From Sphingobacterium kitahiroshimense (GTDB taxonomy: Bacteria; Bacteroidota; Bacteroidia; Sphingobacteriales; Sphingobacteriaceae): a stretch of 64,000 bases of DNA. The stretch covers positions 4,650,001-4,714,000 of the forward strand of contig NZ_JAOQNK010000001.1 of assembly GCF_025961315.1 (NCBI RefSeq), given 5' to 3'. Below are positions 42,037 to 50,888 of the stretch, piece by piece; the first letter of the stretch is position 1; the number at the start of each line of letters is the position of its first letter. Both the position numbers and the translations under genes were made by a program. The notes beneath the pieces are model-generated. The model had not been told where the DNA came from. It did no database searches and saw only the letters and a program-made list of their open reading frames with translations.

Positions 42037-43114
42037 TGTTTATTTTGTTTGAATTTATAACAAAGTAAATGGCTAAAAATAACAGTCCGGAAATAACTAA
42101 AATCAATGACTTTATCAATAATGAAAAGGTTAGATTATAGTAAAAATGCCATAAGGAAAGGAGTAGGGAAATAAGACCAATTGATAGACCCATCCTATAT
42201 TGATAATTAAAACAAGTTAAGATGAGTAGTATTGAACATGCGATACCAGGATTAATAACTGTTGAACCTAGCATCAGTATGAGAAGTGCATATGTAGGAA
42301 AAAGTACTTTGGATGTTGTGATCTCAAATTTACTTGTGATTTTATAAACCACCCATAAAATAGCAAATGCATATAGTACCGATAATATATATAATGCGAA
42401 TGAGTTGTTATTTACTTGCTCATTGTAAGTCTCATAATGGGATAGTATAATGAATGCTGTCGTGGCTACTGTTGCAAGAATAAGCCCTAAGCGCAATGGA
42501 TTATAGATTGTACTGATTAAATTTCGTTTGGATAGTACAGCTGCTTCATGTGATAAAAAATAGATCAATGTAATTATGAGAATAGCATTGATCAGTGTAA
42601 TGAATAATATATTTTGATAATTGTGATTGATTAAAGCTATTATGGAATAAATAATGCCAAGTATATTTAACAGGGATAACAGGTGGCGTTGTACAATTAA
42701 TAATGTACATAAGCTGATGATAAAACAGAGTATAAATATGTAATTTAAATCATGGATATCGAAACCATATATGAGCATCCATCCTCCCGCAATATAAAAT
42801 GCAATACTTGCGGTATCAATGATAATGGCATTGTATTTTTTAATGCAATATAGAGAAAGAACAAGAAAGATGGATCCACAAATGATTAAATTCAACTTGT
42901 CGTTTAAGATGTTTAGTAAAAATAAGGCTCCTAAAAAACTTAAAACACTTAATATAACTCCAAGTATGGATAGTATTTTTATAGTCAGATTTGATCTGTT
43001 TTCCTCCAAATGTTGATACGCCGTTAGTGTATCATTTATATTGATCTGAAAATTGGGCTCGTTGCCTTTGCTCAATAGTTCTATTTTGTTTAGTATTTCT
43101 TGTTTATTTTTCAT
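42023..43114 (-). CDS. DUF4401 membrane protein
   Basis: A 363-residue protein with about 10-12 hydrophobic segments from residue 45 to the end and a short soluble N-terminus. It fits DUF4401, a family of unknown function that partners with DUF2157 and GDYXXLXY proteins. It overlaps the DUF2157 gene by 11 bases upstream and the GDYXXLXY gene by 14 bases downstream. No catalytic motif is seen. The three products probably form one membrane complex (inference from constant gene order). Confidence 0.75.
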   Translation of the reverse strand: MKNKQEILNKIELLSKGNEPNFQININDTLTAYQHLEENRSNLTIKILSILGVILSVLSFLGALFLLNILNDKLNLIICGSIFLVLSLYCIKKYNAIIIDTASIAFYIAGGWMLIYGFDIHDLNYIFILCFIISLCTLLIVQRHLLSLLNILGIIYSIIALINHNYQNILFITLINAILIITLIYFLSHEAAVLSKRNLISTIYNPLRLGLILATVATTAFIILSHYETYNEQVNNNSFALYILSVLYAFAILWVVYKITSKFEITTSKVLFPTYALLILMLGSTVINPGIACSILLILTCFNYQYRMGLSIGLISLLLSLWHFYYNLTFSLLIKSLILVISGLLFLAIYFVINSNKINNEKI

Positions 43115-44057
43115 TGGTCCATTTTCTTTGAAGATTTAACAATAATTTAATAATGGCTGTCACCATTATTATTACAAAGAGACTGATGATGATCAAGACA
43201 AATTCATCTTCAAAGATTCTAATAAGCAGACAATTAGTGATAATTAAAATACTGAAAGCTATGGTTCCAATGAAAAATGTACTTTTTGTCTGTAAGGCAT
43301 AATAGATGTAGTAAGAGTAGCATGCTAGCGGACCAAAAATTAATAATAATCCGTTTAGGAGTCTTGAGTCAAATATGAGGTAACACAAACCGATTGTTGC
43401 AATTGAGGTTACAATAAGAGTAAACGTATTTCTAAACCATAATGGTATCTGTATTTTCCGATAATGATTTAGAGATAATAAGGCCGTTAACGCACTACCG
43501 TTGATAAAGAATAGTAGCGTGGACATACTAACGGGGTCAAAACTATTTAGAACTTGATCGTTGAATAGGAAAATGGTTGTGTTAATAAGAATTATATGGA
43601 GAAGGAAAAGTGGATAAAATCGTGTTGCGATTACCCAAATCGTGATAAATATCGTCCAGGCAAGAAAAAAGTCATAGGCATTAGCTCCTGTTTGGTATAT
43701 TTGTCCAAATACCGCAAATAATACACCGACTAACATGGAAGCAGCGGTCAACAATGTATTTCTATATACTTCATTTATTTTTAATATAAGTGCACAAAGT
43801 ACAGTTGCAACCAATAGAAGAAGTATAATTCCGATTTTAATGAATTTGTTTAAATCTGCCCAATTGAATGCAAAGAAAAATATAATGCCAGATACAACAA
43901 ATCCAATTCCTAATACAAGTAAGAATAAATCTAAGAATCGCTTCCAGTCTTTGGTATTTACATAGACATTTTCTTCTAAAAGATTTTCTATCTGCTCTCT
44001 TGAAAGATTACTATGCTTACTTGCAATCGATATGTCTTCACGATTTAGTTTTTCCAT
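43104..44057 (-). CDS. DUF2157 membrane protein
   Basis: A 317-residue protein. A soluble N-terminal helical domain of about 45 residues (L-N-R-E-D-I, L-S-R-E-Q-I-E-N-L-L-E) is followed by about nine hydrophobic segments. The W-K-R-F-L-D-L-F-L-L-V-L-G-I-G start of the membrane part is typical of DUF2157. The role is unknown. It is the first gene of the operon, with the 49-bp palindrome at 44158-44206 about 100 bases upstream, where an operator could lie. Confidence 0.75.
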   Translation of the reverse strand: MEKLNREDISIASKHSNLSREQIENLLEENVYVNTKDWKRFLDLFLLVLGIGFVVSGIIFFFAFNWADLNKFIKIGIILLLLVATVLCALILKINEVYRNTLLTAASMLVGVLFAVFGQIYQTGANAYDFFLAWTIFITIWVIATRFYPLFLLHIILINTTIFLFNDQVLNSFDPVSMSTLLFFINGSALTALLSLNHYRKIQIPLWFRNTFTLIVTSIATIGLCYLIFDSRLLNGLLLIFGPLACYSYYIYYALQTKSTFFIGTIAFSILIITNCLLIRIFEDEFVLIIISLFVIIMVTAIIKLLLNLQRKWTNEK

Positions 44058-44157
44058 TACTAAATCTAACGAAAAATTGTGGTAATTTTCTGTAATAGAA
44101 TGGATCTGAAAAAGATTGAAGGTGGGAGAGGCTTCGGAATCTGATACTCTATATCAT

Positions 44158-44206
44158 GTTTTCCACATGAGTTATTAACATAATGTTAATAACTCATGTG
44201 GAAAAC
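44158..44206. repeat. 49-bp perfect palindrome (24-bp arms) between fabH and the DUF2157 operon
   Basis: Arm GTTTTCCACATGAGTTATTA plus ACAT (44158-44181), single centre base A, then the exact reverse complement (44183-44206). The outer part of each arm, TTTTCCACA, is one mismatch from a DnaA box. Just to the right, 44240-44257 is another 18-bp AT-only palindrome. No strong T-tract follows in either direction. Confidence 0.95.
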
Positions 44207-44268
44207 ACAGTTTTAATTCGGAGGGCTAGCAGTAAATTTTAATTTTTTAAAAAATTACGGTGTGTTTT

Positions 44269-45315
44269 CTACCAACGGATGAGGGCTGATCCCCATGTAA
44301 ATCCTGCGCCAAAAGCAGCTAAACAAATAAGGTCTCCTTCTTTAATTTTTCCAGCTTCCCATGCTTCACATAATGCAATTGGAACTGATGCCGCGGTTGT
44401 ATTTCCATATTTTTGAATGTTATTAAATACTTGATCGTCATTTAGCTTCAATGTCTTCTGGATGAATTGCGAAATTCTAAGATTTGCTTGGTGGGGTACT
44501 AAGAGGGTAATATCTTGTGTTGTTAAATTATTTTTGGCTAATGCTTCTCCTATTACTTCTGGAAATTTTACCACTGCTTTTTTAAATACAGCCTGACCGT
44601 CCATGACTGGAAATGCTGTTCCATCTTCTAGCATTTCTGCTGTCATTAACATTCCGCCAAGCTCTTGTTCAGGCCATTTTGGTTTTTCATCTAACCATAT
44701 GCCACCAGATGCACCAGGGTAATACATCGCTAACTTTTCAGCATCCGCACCGTCAGAATGTAAATGTGTACTTAGAATACCTTTATCTGCTTCAGTTGTA
44801 GGTTGAAGAACAACTGCTCCGGCGCCATCTCCAAAGATAACGGAGACACTTCTTCCGCGTGTTGAGTAATCTAGGGCAAAAGAATGTTTTTCAGAGCCAA
44901 CGACAAGAATATTTTTATACATCCCCGTTTTGATAAATTGGTCAGCGACAGATAATGCATAAATAAAACCTGAACATTGGTTTCTGATATCTAAAGCACC
45001 TACTTCTTTCATACCCATTTCCCGCTGTAGAAGTACGCCGCAACCAGGGAAATAGTAATCAGGCGAAAGCGTTGCAAAAATAATAAAATCAATTTCTTCA
45101 GCTGTTGTATTAGCGCGTTCAATCGCTATTTTTGATGCTTCAACAGCCATAGTGGTAGTTGTTTCACCAATTCTATCCGCATAACGACGTTCTTTAATAC
45201 CTGTTCTTTCCTGAATCCATTCATCGCTTGTATCCATGAAACGGGTTAAGTCTTGATTGGTGTAAACATTTTTTGGTACGTAGTATCCTATACCTGCAAT
45301 TTTGGATTGAAACAT
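44269..45315 (-). CDS. fabH: Beta-ketoacyl-ACP synthase III
   Basis: A 348-residue thiolase-fold enzyme. The catalytic triad is visible: Cys114 in D-I-R-N-Q-C-S-G-F, His in L-V-P-H-Q-A-N-L-R-I and Asn in Y-G-N-T-T-A-A-S-V. It condenses acetyl-CoA (or branched primers) with malonyl-ACP to begin fatty acid synthesis. Bacteroidota often have several FabH copies; this one is not in a fab operon and also resembles the KASIII-like type. It is divergent from clpS. No classical terminator follows, though the 49-bp palindrome starts about 60 bases downstream. Confidence 0.9.
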   Translation of the reverse strand: MFQSKIAGIGYYVPKNVYTNQDLTRFMDTSDEWIQERTGIKERRYADRIGETTTTMAVEASKIAIERANTTAEEIDFIIFATLSPDYYFPGCGVLLQREMGMKEVGALDIRNQCSGFIYALSVADQFIKTGMYKNILVVGSEKHSFALDYSTRGRSVSVIFGDGAGAVVLQPTTEADKGILSTHLHSDGADAEKLAMYYPGASGGIWLDEKPKWPEQELGGMLMTAEMLEDGTAFPVMDGQAVFKKAVVKFPEVIGEALAKNNLTTQDITLLVPHQANLRISQFIQKTLKLNDDQVFNNIQKYGNTTAASVPIALCEAWEAGKIKEGDLICLAAFGAGFTWGSALIRW

Positions 45316-45375
45316 ATGATCGTATTTATGTTAAGTTCAAATTAAGTAAAATTACGTAATTTTTGAAAATTAAAG

Positions 45376-45383
45376 TACTTTTG
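45376..45383 (+). promoter_or_regulatory. TAnnTTTG -7 element immediately before clpS
   Basis: TACTTTTG, with only 4 bases between it and the clpS ATG at 45388. Bacteroidota transcripts start about 4-7 bases after this element, so the mRNA would be leaderless or nearly so. Confidence 0.6.
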
Positions 45384-45387
45384 TAGT

Positions 45388-45669
45388 ATGAGTACAGAAA
45401 CTGCACAAGAAACCTATTCCTTATCCGAAATTTTAGCTTCAGTTAAAGATTCCAACCGACTGATTTTGTGGAATGACGATATCAATACTTTTGACCATGT
45501 TATTTTTTGTATGATGCATCATTTGCAATATTCGGAACCTGAGTCTGAAAGAATTGCTTTTAAAGTGCATAATGATGGTAAATGTGCAGTCTTGGAGGGA
45601 TCTTTGACGGAGATGGAGGTCTATAGAAAAATTCTAAAAGCAGAAGGTCTTACTGTATCTGTCGAGTAG
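45388..45669 (+). CDS. clpS: ATP-dependent Clp protease adaptor ClpS
   Basis: A 93-residue protein. The ClpS core is clear: L-I-L-W-N-D-D-I-N-T-F-D-H-V-I (substrate-binding Asn-Asp-Asp pocket), M-M-H-H-L, E-S-E-R-I-A-F-K-V-H-N-D-G-K-C and the C-terminal strand G-L-T-V-S-V-E. ClpS brings N-degron proteins to ClpAP. The start is fixed by the lack of another in-frame ATG nearby. A TACTTTTG element lies 4 bases before the ATG, implying a leaderless transcript. Confidence 0.92.
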   Translation: MSTETAQETYSLSEILASVKDSNRLILWNDDINTFDHVIFCMMHHLQYSEPESERIAFKVHNDGKCAVLEGSLTEMEVYRKILKAEGLTVSVE

Positions 45670-45777
45670 ATTTTTTTTTCCGATATAGGTCATTTTATTG
45701 AGTAATAAAGTGGTTACGAGTCGTTTTAGTTCAACAAAAAAATACATTTTTGTAGTATTACAGCTTATAACTTTATT

Positions 45778-48225
45778 ATGTTCTCTAAAAATCAGACCCA
45801 TTTCTTTATTTTTCTTATTACGTTTTTATTCTTTCCGATAATTGCTTTCGCTCAATCTGGTAAAATATCAGCTACTCTTATTGATGAAAAAACCGGATCT
45901 CCTGTCAATATTGCTAGTGCATCTTTATTGACAGGTAGTGCTCAAGCTTATTTAAAGGGTGCCCAATCTGATGAGAATGGCGTAGTCATTTTTCAAGATG
46001 TTCCAAATGGTACTTTTACATTGCGTGTTACTTATGTTGGCTATTCCGACTTCGTGAAAACAAATATTGTCGTATCAAATTCTTCCAATCTTAATCTCGG
46101 TAAATTAGTTTTAAAACCTTCTGGTGAATTGCTTAGTGAAGTTGTAATTGAAGGAAGAGCACCGGCGATGCAGATTGGAATCGATCGTAAGATTTTTAAT
46201 GTAGGGGAAAGTTTGGTGAGTGCAGGTGGTACAGCCACCGATTTATTAGCAAATGTACCAACTTTACAAGTCGATCAGGATGGGACGGTTAGTTTAAGGG
46301 GATCTAATGTTAAGATTTTGATTGATGGTAAAGAATCTGCAATGGCAGGTAATGATGTGACGGCCTTATTACAGAGTTTACCAGCTAATTCAATTGATAA
46401 AGTTGAAATTATAACCAATCCTTCTTCCAAATATGACGCTGAAGGGCAGACTGGAATTGTGAACATTGTTCTGAAAAAAAATATCCGTACGGGATTGAAT
46501 GGTGCTGTTAATACATCCGCAGGTTCTTATGATAACTATATGGCTGGATTGACGCTTAATTACAGAGATAAGAAGTTCAACTATTTTGGTAGTTATAATT
46601 TTAATCGCCGTAATATGGTGGGAAGCGGGAAGGTTGATAACACTTTTTTAGATAATAACAGCCGTATCTATAATGAATCTGAGTCTTCCCGTAAAGGAAA
46701 GGGACATAATATTAAGGCAGGAGTTGACTATAATATAACGGATCGTACTACTTTGGGGCTTTCTGGTAATATGAGTATCCGTAATAGTGATCGTTCTGAA
46801 GATTTGAATTACCAATATTCTAATCATCCTAAACTTTCGGGGACTAGTAATCGTAATTCACGTCAATTTGAAGATGACTTTGCTTATGATTTAAATTTTG
46901 ATTTTAGACATCAATTTAAGCGATCTGGAGAAGAGCTGACTGCGAATGCAAGTTATGGAAATGATAAGGAAGATGGAACAAATGATTTCGTACAGAAGTT
47001 TAGTGATCCAAATCTCGGAAGTGGTCGTAAAAATGTGACTTCTGAAAACGGAAAGGTGATTAATCTACAAGCTGATTATGTATTGCCATTTTCTGAGACG
47101 AGTAAGTTTGAAGCTGGATACCGGACGCAGATCAGAAAATCTTTTGATACACAATTTTCAGATACATTAGTTGTAAGCAGCGGGGATTATTTGCCAGATT
47201 ATAACATCAGTAATGATTTTGACTTTACGAGTTCGGTTCATGCTCTATATGTTAATTATCAAAATAAATTAAGTAAAAAAATTGGCTATCAATTGGGGTT
47301 ACGTGGCGAGCAATTTGAATTAAAATCAACTTACTTTTCAAAAGATCCCGAAGCGCCATTAGAAACTCCTGCAAATCAAAATTTCTTTCGTCTATATCCC
47401 ACTGTATTCTTAACGTATGATTTAGATGATAGTGGTGATAAGTTACAGTTGAGTTATTCCCGAAGAGTGCAACGTGCTCGCGGATGGCAAATCAATCCAT
47501 TTCCAGATGTGACTGATGATATGAACCGACGTCAGGGTAACCCAAATCTAAAACCAGAAGATGTGCATGCTTTTGAGTTGAGTTATGCGAAAACTTATGG
47601 TAAAGTAAATTTGGTCAGTTCAGCATATTTTAACCATACCAGTGAAGTAATCCAACCTTATGTCTTCTTTGTCGATACAACAAATAGCGTAACTTATAGT
47701 AAATGGGAGAATTTAACAAGCCGTAGTTTATCTGGTTTAGAATTTATTGCCAAAGTCAATGCAACAAAAGATTTTGATTTTACATTCAATCTGAACTTGA
47801 TTAATATCAATTTTAAAGCGAATGAAGCTTATCAACTTAAAAGCTCAAATGGATTTGCATATAATTCTAATTTAACCATGAACTATAGGATGACACCAAC
47901 ATTTTCTGCACAGGTTAGGGGTGAATATAATTCTTCTCGAGTAATGGCTCAAGGAAAGATGAATGCGATGAAAGGTATAGATGTAGCTTTGAAAAAAGAT
48001 GTCTTTAATAAGAAAGCTTCTGTTATGTTGAATGTACGTGACGTATTCAATTCTAGAAAAATGGAAGGGTATACGGAAACACAGCAGTTGATTTCTAATT
48101 TTGAAAGACGTTGGATGAAAAGAATGGTTACTTTGTCAGTTTCGTATCGATTCGGAGGTCAGGATTTAACAAAGTCTAAGAAAAGGGAGACTAATACAAA
48201 TGAAATATCCGGAGAAGAATATTAA
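45778..48225 (+). CDS. Outer-membrane beta-barrel protein of the CarboxypepD_reg/OMP_b-brl_3 family (TonB-receptor-like)
   Basis: An 815-residue protein. Signal peptide (residues about 8-26, ending A-F-A-Q-S), then a CarboxypepD_reg-like beta-sandwich (about 29-115, V-R-T-like G-V-V-I-F-Q-D-V-P-N-G-T-F), a plug domain (about 130-230, V-S-L-R-G-S-N-V-K-I-L-I-D-G-K) and a 22-strand-type barrel ending at the C-terminus. It resembles TonB-dependent receptors, but this subclass has a shorter plug and its ligand is unknown. No SusD-like partner gene follows, so it is not a glycan SusCD pair. No clear -7 element matches upstream. Confidence 0.85.
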   Translation: MFSKNQTHFFIFLITFLFFPIIAFAQSGKISATLIDEKTGSPVNIASASLLTGSAQAYLKGAQSDENGVVIFQDVPNGTFTLRVTYVGYSDFVKTNIVVSNSSNLNLGKLVLKPSGELLSEVVIEGRAPAMQIGIDRKIFNVGESLVSAGGTATDLLANVPTLQVDQDGTVSLRGSNVKILIDGKESAMAGNDVTALLQSLPANSIDKVEIITNPSSKYDAEGQTGIVNIVLKKNIRTGLNGAVNTSAGSYDNYMAGLTLNYRDKKFNYFGSYNFNRRNMVGSGKVDNTFLDNNSRIYNESESSRKGKGHNIKAGVDYNITDRTTLGLSGNMSIRNSDRSEDLNYQYSNHPKLSGTSNRNSRQFEDDFAYDLNFDFRHQFKRSGEELTANASYGNDKEDGTNDFVQKFSDPNLGSGRKNVTSENGKVINLQADYVLPFSETSKFEAGYRTQIRKSFDTQFSDTLVVSSGDYLPDYNISNDFDFTSSVHALYVNYQNKLSKKIGYQLGLRGEQFELKSTYFSKDPEAPLETPANQNFFRLYPTVFLTYDLDDSGDKLQLSYSRRVQRARGWQINPFPDVTDDMNRRQGNPNLKPEDVHAFELSYAKTYGKVNLVSSAYFNHTSEVIQPYVFFVDTTNSVTYSKWENLTSRSLSGLEFIAKVNATKDFDFTFNLNLININFKANEAYQLKSSNGFAYNSNLTMNYRMTPTFSAQVRGEYNSSRVMAQGKMNAMKGIDVALKKDVFNKKASVMLNVRDVFNSRKMEGYTETQQLISNFERRWMKRMVTLSVSYRFGGQDLTKSKKRETNTNEISGEEY

Positions 48226-48282
48226 GATATATTCTTGATTCCGATGATTTTTTTTTAAATTTAATCCATATAAATACTAGAT

Positions 48283-49089
48283 ATGAAATTAAGAACAATC
48301 GTTTTAGCAGCTACTATGCTCGCGGGTACTGCAAGTGTTGGTACTGCTGTCGCTCAACAGAAGAAAGAAGTCCCTGCATATAAGGTTTTGGATCTACCTA
48401 AGGTAGATTTGAAAAATTTTAAAAAAAATAAACAAGGTGCATATGTGATTTTTGATGGTACTTCTTTAACAGGATGGCGTGGTTATGATAAAGCTGTATT
48501 GCCTAAAAAATGGATCATTGATGGTGGTGCTATAAAATTTGACAGCAAGGCAAATGTTGGAAATAATGAAGGTGGAGATTTAATTTTTGCTCATGATTTC
48601 AAAAACTTTGAATTGGAACTGGAATGGAAAGTGGCAAAAGGAGCGAACTCTGGTATTTTCTTTTTAGCAAAGGAAATTGAAGGACAACCAATTTATATTT
48701 CCAGTCCAGAATGTCAAGTGTTGGATAATGAAAATCATCCTGACGCGAAGATGGGGGTTGATGGAAATCGTAAATCAACGTCGTTATATGATATGATCCC
48801 TGCGAAGCCTCAAAATGCTAAGCCTTATGGTGAATGGAATAAAGTGAAAATCGTTGTTAATAAGGGTAAAGTTGAACAGTGGCAGAATGACGTCAAAGTT
48901 GTTGAGTATACATTATGGGATCAATCATGGATTGATCTATTACAAAAAAGTAAATTTAGTGAAGAAAAATGGCCTTTAGCTTACGAATTATTGAAGAATG
49001 TCGGTGGCAAAACTAAATCAGGCGTTATCGGATTTCAGGATCATGGTGATGACGTATGGTTCAAAAATATTACTGTAAAAAAATTGTAA
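48283..49089 (+). CDS. Secreted DUF1080 (3-keto-disaccharide hydrolase-like) protein
   Basis: A 268-residue secreted protein: a signal peptide ends at about residue 25 (T-A-V-A-Q-Q). The DUF1080 fold follows, beginning F-D-G-T-S-L-T-G-W-R-G-Y and including F-E-L-E-L-E-W-K-V, G-A-N-S-G-I-F-F and I-G-F-Q-D-H-G-D-D-V-W-F-K-N-I. The family is a concanavalin-like sandwich; a few members hydrolyse 3-keto-glycosides. It follows the outer-membrane barrel gene after 57 bases, and might be co-transcribed. The substrate is not known. Confidence 0.8.
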   Translation: MKLRTIVLAATMLAGTASVGTAVAQQKKEVPAYKVLDLPKVDLKNFKKNKQGAYVIFDGTSLTGWRGYDKAVLPKKWIIDGGAIKFDSKANVGNNEGGDLIFAHDFKNFELELEWKVAKGANSGIFFLAKEIEGQPIYISSPECQVLDNENHPDAKMGVDGNRKSTSLYDMIPAKPQNAKPYGEWNKVKIVVNKGKVEQWQNDVKVVEYTLWDQSWIDLLQKSKFSEEKWPLAYELLKNVGGKTKSGVIGFQDHGDDVWFKNITVKKL

Positions 49090-49101
49090 TTACCATAAAG
49101 C

Positions 49102-49141
49102 ATAAAAAAAGCGAGCTTGATTTTCAAGCTCGCTTTTTTTA
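49102..49141. terminator. Bidirectional intrinsic terminator
   Basis: Stem GCGAGCTTGA (49111-49120) with TCAAGCTCGC (49124-49133), A-tract left, T-tract right, between the convergent DUF1080 and YjjG-like genes. Confidence 0.9.
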
Positions 49142-49174
49142 TGCTTTATGATTCTGTTATTTCCTTCCTTTATT

Positions 49175-49879
49175 TTATAGAATGGACTGTAATTCTTTTA
49201 AATTACTGATCATATGTATTACATCTTCTGGTTTTTCACCTTGATTAGGATTAAAGAATATGGCATCCATACCTACATTCATTGCTCCTCGAACATCTGC
49301 ATCAATATTATCACCGATCATGATGGAATTGTCAATTTTTGCATCGGCTTTATCTAATGCGAAATTGAATATTCTGGGATCAGGTTTGTTGACCCCAACC
49401 ACTTCGGAAATGAAGATATTTTTAAAATATTTATTGAGATCACTTTTATCAAGCTTTACTTCGCAAGCTTCTTTGAATCCATTTGAAATTAAATGTAAGT
49501 TGTAATTTTTATACAGATATTGAAGCGTTTCATGTGCATGTGGGAATAAATTGGTTTTCTGTGGGCACATGCGTAAATACTCTATTTCAAAACTAGTGGG
49601 AAATAGGGACGGATCTACACCAAGTTGTGTAAATGTGTCTGCAAAGCGGGCACGGCGTAATTCCGTTTTATCAATTTTACCATGATGATACAGATTCCAT
49701 ACGCGATGATTATTGACCGTATAGGTTTGGATAAATTGGGCAGAGCTTTCTTGCTGAAATAGCTGATCAAATTTGTAATGATAAAATAGTTCGTCCAATG
49801 TCTCTTCTGCATTTTTATCAAAATCCCAAATGGTATGATCTAAATCGAAGAATATATCTTTTTTGTCTTGTTGAAACAT
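49175..49879 (-). CDS. yjjG: YjjG-family HAD noncanonical pyrimidine nucleotidase
   Basis: A 234-residue HAD-like phosphatase. Motif I is F-F-D-L-D-H-T-I-W-D, motif II L-I-S-N-G-F, and the acidic motif IV M-I-G-D-N-I-D-A-D. The size and the W-D-F-D-K-N-A-E start match YjjG, which dephosphorylates noncanonical pyrimidine nucleotides such as dUMP derivatives. It stands alone. A TATATTTG element ends 4 bases before the ATG, so its transcript may be leaderless. Confidence 0.88.
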   Translation of the reverse strand: MFQQDKKDIFFDLDHTIWDFDKNAEETLDELFYHYKFDQLFQQESSAQFIQTYTVNNHRVWNLYHHGKIDKTELRRARFADTFTQLGVDPSLFPTSFEIEYLRMCPQKTNLFPHAHETLQYLYKNYNLHLISNGFKEACEVKLDKSDLNKYFKNIFISEVVGVNKPDPRIFNFALDKADAKIDNSIMIGDNIDADVRGAMNVGMDAIFFNPNQGEKPEDVIHMISNLKELQSIL

Positions 49880-49883
49880 AGTA

Positions 49884-49891
49884 CAAATATA
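49884..49891 (-). promoter_or_regulatory. TAnnTTTG -7 element immediately before the YjjG-like gene
   Basis: TATATTTG on the minus strand, with 4 bases (TACT) between it and the ATG at 49879, the same geometry as at clpS. Confidence 0.6.
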
Positions 49892-49985
49892 GCGTAATAT
49901 GGACTAATGAAAGAAATAGGGGCTGTTCGATTTTCCTCTTAGTGTCATAAAGTCTAACACATTTTTTTATACCTCTGTTTATCGT

Positions 49986-49993
49986 TATTTTTG
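49986..49993 (+). promoter_or_regulatory. TAnnTTTG -7 element for the kinase/regulator/hemE unit
   Basis: TATTTTTG, 19 bases before the ATG at 50013, arranged divergently with the YjjG-gene promoter about 100 bases away. Confidence 0.55.
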
Positions 49994-50012
49994 TTCTGTT
50001 GCAATATATCGT

Positions 50013-50888
50013 ATGAAAAAAGCACTTGTTTTATTTTATTTTCTTGTTTTTTATGCCACCTCCCAATTGATCTGGTGGGGTGTTATGCTTGCTCGGTTTC
50101 AACCACAAAGGAAATCGATGATTATCGGTGAAGGTATATTTTTTTTACTGATCTTTCTTTGGGGCGCTTTACGTTTAAAAAAGCTTTTTGTTCGTGAACA
50201 AAAATTACAACAACAGCAACAAAACTTTTTATTGGCCATAACTCATGAATTAAAATCTCCGCTAGCTTCGGTCAAATTATATATTCAAACAATTTTGAAA
50301 AGAGATTTGGATAAGGAACAGCAACAAGTTTTTTTAAGGAATTCTTTGAAGGATATTGAGCGATTGGATGATTTGGTTGAAAATGTATTAATCACTACTA
50401 AGCTTGAAAGCCGCAATTATAATCTTCCCAAGGAAAAGTTTAATCTCACCGAATTAGTAGAACAAATTGTGGACCGCCTTCAAAAGAATGCTTGTAGAAC
50501 GCAAGTGTTGAAACCTAATTTGGATTCGGATGTTATGATCTACGCTGATAAGTTTGCAATAAGTAATGTCGTGACTAATTTGATCGAGAATGCAATAAAA
50601 TACTCTCCACCATGTGCAAATGTTGTGGTTAAATTAACAAATGAAGAGCATGGAATAATTTTTTCTGTTGCTGATCATGGAATTGGTATCAGTGATGTGG
50701 AGAAAAAACTTATCTTTAATAAATTTTATCGTGTAGGAAGTGAAGCGACACGTAAAACTAAAGGTACCGGTTTGGGGTTGTATATAGTGAAGACGGTCTT
50801 GCAAAAGCATAACGCGTCTATTAAGGTAAAAGATAACACTCCTTCGGGGAGTATTTTTGAAGTAACATTTGATAAAAATGCAAAGTAA
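50013..50888 (+). CDS. Sensor histidine kinase (short, two membrane helices)
   Basis: A 291-residue kinase. Two membrane helices (about 4-25 and 38-53) have almost no extracytoplasmic loop, and a Gln-rich linker follows; no HAMP or large sensor domain is present. The H-box is A-I-T-H-E-L-K-S-P with His78, the N-box N-L-I-E-N-A-I-K-Y-S-P and the G-boxes D-H-G-I-G-I and G-T-G-L-G-L. The nearly absent loop suggests it senses inside the membrane or through a partner. Its 3' end overlaps the response regulator start by 11 bases. Confidence 0.88.
   Translation: MKKALVLFYFLVFYATSQLIWWGVMLARFQPQRKSMIIGEGIFFLLIFLWGALRLKKLFVREQKLQQQQQNFLLAITHELKSPLASVKLYIQTILKRDLDKEQQQVFLRNSLKDIERLDDLVENVLITTKLESRNYNLPKEKFNLTELVEQIVDRLQKNACRTQVLKPNLDSDVMIYADKFAISNVVTNLIENAIKYSPPCANVVVKLTNEEHGIIFSVADHGIGISDVEKKLIFNKFYRVGSEATRKTKGTGLGLYIVKTVLQKHNASIKVKDNTPSGSIFEVTFDKNAK

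Noticed and set aside
45778..49089. SusCD-type glycan utilisation locus
   Set aside because: The barrel protein belongs to the shorter OMP_b-brl_3 type and is followed by a DUF1080 gene, with no SusD-like gene or glycoside hydrolase cluster.
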